Of a stretch of DNA of 64,000 nucleotides, positions 60,999 through 64,000 are shown one piece after another. The position numbers were made by a program, and so were the translations under genes. The stretch's first letter is position 1, and each line of letters opens with the position of its first letter. The DNA comes from Bernardetia sp042180575 (GTDB lineage Bacteria > Bacteroidota > Bacteroidia > Cytophagales > Bernardetiaceae), in NCBI RefSeq assembly GCF_042180575.1, contig NZ_CP170094.1:1-64000 (forward strand), in the 5' to 3' direction. The notes under the pieces are model-generated. The model made no database searches. It was not told the origin of the DNA and saw only the letters and a program-made list of their open reading frames with translations.

Positions 60999-61460
60999 TT
61001 TTTACATTTCAATCTCAAAATAGTAACTATATTTTTTGGTAAAATTAATTCATCCTAAGTAACTGAGCAAAATAAAACATATCTAAAAAAGAATTAGAAA
61101 CTGGAAATTTAAACTGTCAAGACACCTTTGAGGTGTCAGACAGATTTTGTTAACCTATAAATAATTTTGCCCAGTTACTTAATGACTATATTGAAGGAAA
61201 AAAATATTATCAACTAAAATATTATCAACTTGAATTTTTACAACTGTTTACTAATTCAATGAAAGAGCAAGAGTATTTCTATTTAGTTTAATTAATTCCT
61301 TCAAAAGCTAAAATCTATGTTTTTGAGGGAATTTTTGTGTAAAAATGGGTGTTGCAAAATGATTCTACAAAAACAAGTATTATTTTACGTTCAAAAATTT
61401 TACCTTTGTAAATTAAATAGAAATTAAACCAATCAAGATAATTATTTATTACTTTTTCTT
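60999..61460. other. Intergenic region with hairpin and proS promoter element
   Basis: This 462-base gap between divergent genes holds a CTGTCAAGACACC/GGTGTCAGACAG hairpin (61114-61143), which is the same core as in MITE-like family 1, and TACCTTTG at 61401-61408, a likely -7 box for proS 53 bases before its start codon. Direct repeats of AAATATTATCAACT lie at about 61202-61232. No gene was found. Confidence 0.6.
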
Positions 61461-62936
61461 ATGGCAAAAGGACTTCCAACACGCAAAGAAGATTATTCAG
61501 CGTGGTACAACGAACTCGTAAAACAAGCAGATTTAGCAGAACATTCAGCCGTTCGTGGTTGTATGGTTATCAAACCTTATGGTTTTGCAATTTGGGAAAA
61601 AATGCAACGTGTTTTAGACGATAAATTTAAAGAAACAGGACATAGCAATGCTTATTTTCCTCTTTTTGTTCCCAAAAGTTTGTTTGAAGCCGAAGAAAAA
61701 AATGCTGAAGGTTTTGCCAAAGAATGTGCTATTGTTACGCATTACCGTCTAAAAAATGACCCAGATAAAAAAGGAAAATTGATGGTCGACCCAGATGCAA
61801 AACTAGAAGAAGAACTTATCGTTCGTCCGACAAGTGAAGCCGTTATTTGGAATACCTACAAAAATTGGATTCAATCGTATAGAGATTTACCACTTTTGAT
61901 TAATCAATGGGCAAATGTGGTGCGTTGGGAAATGCGTACTCGTCTGTTTTTGCGTACTGCCGAATTTTTATGGCAAGAAGGACACACAGCACACGCTACT
62001 AAACAAGAAGCTATCGAAGAAACAGAACAAATGGTAAAAGTTTATGCTGATTTTGCAGAAGAACACATGGCTCTTCCTGTTATTCAAGGACTTAAAACAG
62101 AATCTGAACGTTTTGCTGGTGCAGAAGAAACGTATTGTATTGAGGCTCTTATGCAAGATGGAAAAGCACTTCAAGCAGGAACTTCTCACTTTTTGGGACA
62201 AAATTTTGCAAAGGCTTTTGATGTAAAATTTGCTGCAAAAGATAACAAATTAGATTACGTTTGGGGAACTTCTTGGGGCGTTTCTACTCGCCTTATGGGT
62301 GCGCTTATTATGGCTCATTCCGACGATGAAGGTTTGGTTTTGCCACCAAAACTCGCTCCTATTCAAGTGGTTATTGTTCCTATTTATAAAAAAGAAGATG
62401 ATTTAAGCGAAATTAAAAGAGCCTTAATTCCTCTTATGCACGACCTAAAAGCTGCAAATATTTCTTTAAAACTAGACGATAGAGATTCTTTCCGTCCGGG
62501 ATTTAAGTTTGCAGAATGGGAATTGAAAGGCGTTCCTGTTCGTTTGGCAATCGGAATGCGTGATGTGGAAAATGGAACAATAGAAGTGGCTCGTAGAGAT
62601 ACAAAAGAAAAAATGTCTTGGGAACTAGAAAATGTAGGCGAAAAGATAGAACAGCTTTTGAAAGATATTCAACAAAATATTTATGATAAAGCCTTAATGT
62701 TCCGAACTTCGAATACGACGTATGTAAAAACATGGGAAGAATTCGAAAAAGCTCTTGATGCTGGTGGTTTTGTAGCTGCACACTGGGACGGAACAGCCGA
62801 AACAGAAGAACAAATTAAAGACAAAACAAAAGCGACAATTCGTTGTATTCCTTTGAACAATCCACAAGAAGACGGTACATGTATTTTGACAGGAAAACCT
62901 TCAAAAGAACGTGTGTTGTTTGCTAGAGCTTATTAA
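61461..62936 (+). CDS. proS: Prolyl-tRNA synthetase (archaeal/eukaryotic type)
   Basis: The 491-residue protein is a class II ProRS of the type without the INS editing insert: MAKGLPTRKEDYSAWYNELVKQADLAEHSAVRGCMVIKPYGFAIWEKMQ at the start, then motif 2 and 3 regions (VRPTSEAVIWNTYKNWIQSYRDLPLLINQWANVVRWEMRTRLFLRTAEFLWQEGHTAH and VWGTSWGVSTRLMGALIMAHSDDEGLVLPPKLAP), and a C-terminal zinc-binding-like domain (CIPLNNPQEDGTCILTGKPSKERVLFARAY). It charges tRNA-Pro. Only one proS is in the window. Full length; a terminator follows. Confidence 0.97.
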   Translation: MAKGLPTRKEDYSAWYNELVKQADLAEHSAVRGCMVIKPYGFAIWEKMQRVLDDKFKETGHSNAYFPLFVPKSLFEAEEKNAEGFAKECAIVTHYRLKNDPDKKGKLMVDPDAKLEEELIVRPTSEAVIWNTYKNWIQSYRDLPLLINQWANVVRWEMRTRLFLRTAEFLWQEGHTAHATKQEAIEETEQMVKVYADFAEEHMALPVIQGLKTESERFAGAEETYCIEALMQDGKALQAGTSHFLGQNFAKAFDVKFAAKDNKLDYVWGTSWGVSTRLMGALIMAHSDDEGLVLPPKLAPIQVVIVPIYKKEDDLSEIKRALIPLMHDLKAANISLKLDDRDSFRPGFKFAEWELKGVPVRLAIGMRDVENGTIEVARRDTKEKMSWELENVGEKIEQLLKDIQQNIYDKALMFRTSNTTYVKTWEEFEKALDAGGFVAAHWDGTAETEEQIKDKTKATIRCIPLNNPQEDGTCILTGKPSKERVLFARAY

Positions 62937-62964
62937 TAACTTATTTTTATCCAAACTTTAGTCT

Positions 62965-62997
62965 AAACCCTAAGGGTCTTAAAGATTCTTAGGGTTT
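62965..62997. terminator. Rho-independent terminator of proS
   Basis: AAACCCTAAGGGTCTT and AAGATTCTTAGGGTTT pair with small bulges and a T run follows. The next start is only 15 bases downstream, so it also delimits that gene. Confidence 0.8.
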
Positions 62998-63011
62998 TTC
63001 TATTTAAAACT

Positions 63012-63974
63012 ATGAAAACTTACTTTCTCTTTTTCACTCTTTTTTTTCTTCCATCTCTTGCATTTTCACAAGCCCATGTAATGCGAAATTTTCAACCTTC
63101 GCCTTTTTTGGATACTACGGCTACTCATTCTACTGACAAAACCTACTTTGCAGTTACTAATTTTGCAGGACATAACTCTCGTGGTTTTCAGTCGACAGAA
63201 AACTCACAGGGTTGGAATGCACAGGTTTGTGGTATGTTGGATATTGTAAGGTGGAAAAGTAAAAAGAATGATATTGGACTTCATTCAATTACATTTTTTT
63301 CTTCCATTGAAGTCAATGCAAACGTATATAATAATATTGCTTTTAATCCTCGTGGAATTATCTTGCAAGAGAGTTTTGCGTACTTCAATAAAAAGAAAAA
63401 CTATACGTGGAACGTTGGATTTACACACAAATCAAGACATGAAATAGACAGCGATTCTCCTCCCAACGATACTACTTCAAGAATTGGTTATCAGCCTACT
63501 TCAAGAGTTGCTATTCTCAACGGTTTTCATTTAGAGGCAGTTAGTGATAAAATAAATCTTTCACCTACTATCACTACAAATATTTGGGGAAGGGCAGAAT
63601 ATTATACTATTTCAGAAGATAGTCGTTTTCCTCGTTTTACAGAAGAACAAAGTTGGGATTATATGAGTGGAATGGTGCTTTTGGGTGGCAGAATTGATAT
63701 AAAATTCAGTAAAAAAGAAAAAAATGTATGGGGATTTTATAATCGTTCTTGGGTAAATACAGCCATTTTTTCGAACAAAGTAAAAAAAGAAGGAGGCGAA
63801 AACTTCAAGTTTAATTACAGAATAGAATCAGGATTTGATTTTAAAGGACTAAAAGGAAAAGCAGATTTTTTCCTAGCAAGAGAACATTTCTTTGATGATT
63901 TGTCTAGTCCAAGACCAATTTCTTCATCAGTTTGGCTTATCGGAATTCGTGGTAGAGGTTTTTTATTTTTATGA
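63012..63974 (+). CDS. Probable outer-membrane beta-barrel protein
   Basis: The 320-residue product has a signal peptide (MKTYFLFFTLFFLPSLAFSQ) and a mature part of alternating beta strands: LHSITFFSSIEVNANVY, NYTWNVGFTHKSRHEID, GMVLLGGRIDIKF, FNYRIESGFDFKGLKGKADFFLAREHFF, and a terminal SSSVWLIGIRGRGFLFL ending in aromatic/leucine residues. The pattern is that of outer-membrane barrels. No family is recognised with certainty. The gene is complete, and the window ends 26 bases later with TATACTCAA. Confidence 0.75.
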   Translation: MKTYFLFFTLFFLPSLAFSQAHVMRNFQPSPFLDTTATHSTDKTYFAVTNFAGHNSRGFQSTENSQGWNAQVCGMLDIVRWKSKKNDIGLHSITFFSSIEVNANVYNNIAFNPRGIILQESFAYFNKKKNYTWNVGFTHKSRHEIDSDSPPNDTTSRIGYQPTSRVAILNGFHLEAVSDKINLSPTITTNIWGRAEYYTISEDSRFPRFTEEQSWDYMSGMVLLGGRIDIKFSKKEKNVWGFYNRSWVNTAIFSNKVKKEGGENFKFNYRIESGFDFKGLKGKADFFLAREHFFDDLSSPRPISSSVWLIGIRGRGFLFL

Positions 63975-64000
63975 AAATGGCATTTTTATAATATACTCAA

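Noticed and set aside
63992..64000. Third family 1 copy at the right edge
   Set aside because: Only nine bases (TATACTCAA) are in view, too few to list as a feature.

Overview
The window looks like a piece of chromosome from a marine gliding member of the Bacteroidota, most likely Cytophagales (Bernardetia/Flexibacter-like). The reasons are: very AT-rich DNA; almost no Shine-Dalgarno sites; promoters of the Bacteroidota type (TTG, about 20 bases, TAnnTTTG); a gliding-motility ABC permease (GldF); secreted proteins with type IX secretion C-terminal domains; and families largely confined to this phylum (DUF2480, a BtuG/DUF5074-like surface propeller). The genus is an inference. No integrase, phage module, CRISPR array, rRNA or tRNA was seen.

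Layout. 1-1.5 kb: a decayed IS1182-type element. 1.5-7.3 kb: a lipoprotein, holA, a signalling protein that resembles a histidine kinase with a ruined ATP site, an unknown protein, an AraC regulator and a transglutaminase. 7.4-15.6 kb: mostly minus strand, with a large secreted LRR/Ig protein, a metallo-hydrolase, a Crp-type regulator, a tandem pair of STAS-like proteins, several small unknowns and gldF. 15.9-18.5 kb: a NodU/CmcH-type carbamoyltransferase and an SDR. 18.6-21.0 kb: a cassette-like array (DUF1801, AlkD-type, DUF2628 and unknown ORFs) separated by imperfect palindromes resembling integron attC sites. 21-32 kb: TonB receptor, ankyrin protein, POT peptide transporter, zinc-ribbon protein, M28 peptidase, rpmH (L34), gcvT. 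32-37.9 kb: membrane and secreted unknowns, nested repeats, and a TetR regulator with an NmrA-type reductase that share an operator motif. 38-45.6 kb: a lone nuoD, Xaa-Pro aminopeptidase, DUF3999, DUF2480 and argS. 45.6-47.1 kb: a cobalamin riboswitch driving a single BtuG-like lipoprotein. 47.4-54.4 kb: two STAS-like paralogues, an RlaP-type nucleotidyltransferase, an MBOAT acyltransferase, a 7TM-SpoIIE phosphatase and a glucosaminidase. 54.7-64 kb: a 1735-residue exported protein, a zinc/membrane protein, proS and a probable outer-membrane protein.

Plausible working units are: TetR and NmrA reductase (shared palindrome); riboswitch and BtuG-like protein (B12 capture at the cell surface); SpoIIE phosphatase with the STAS-like protein directly downstream (possible partner switch); and the cassette array as a site of gene capture. 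The window is also rich in small palindromic elements: at least two MITE-like families, a 28-40 base perfect palindrome, and CTGTCAGACACC-type hairpins, several lying between convergent genes.
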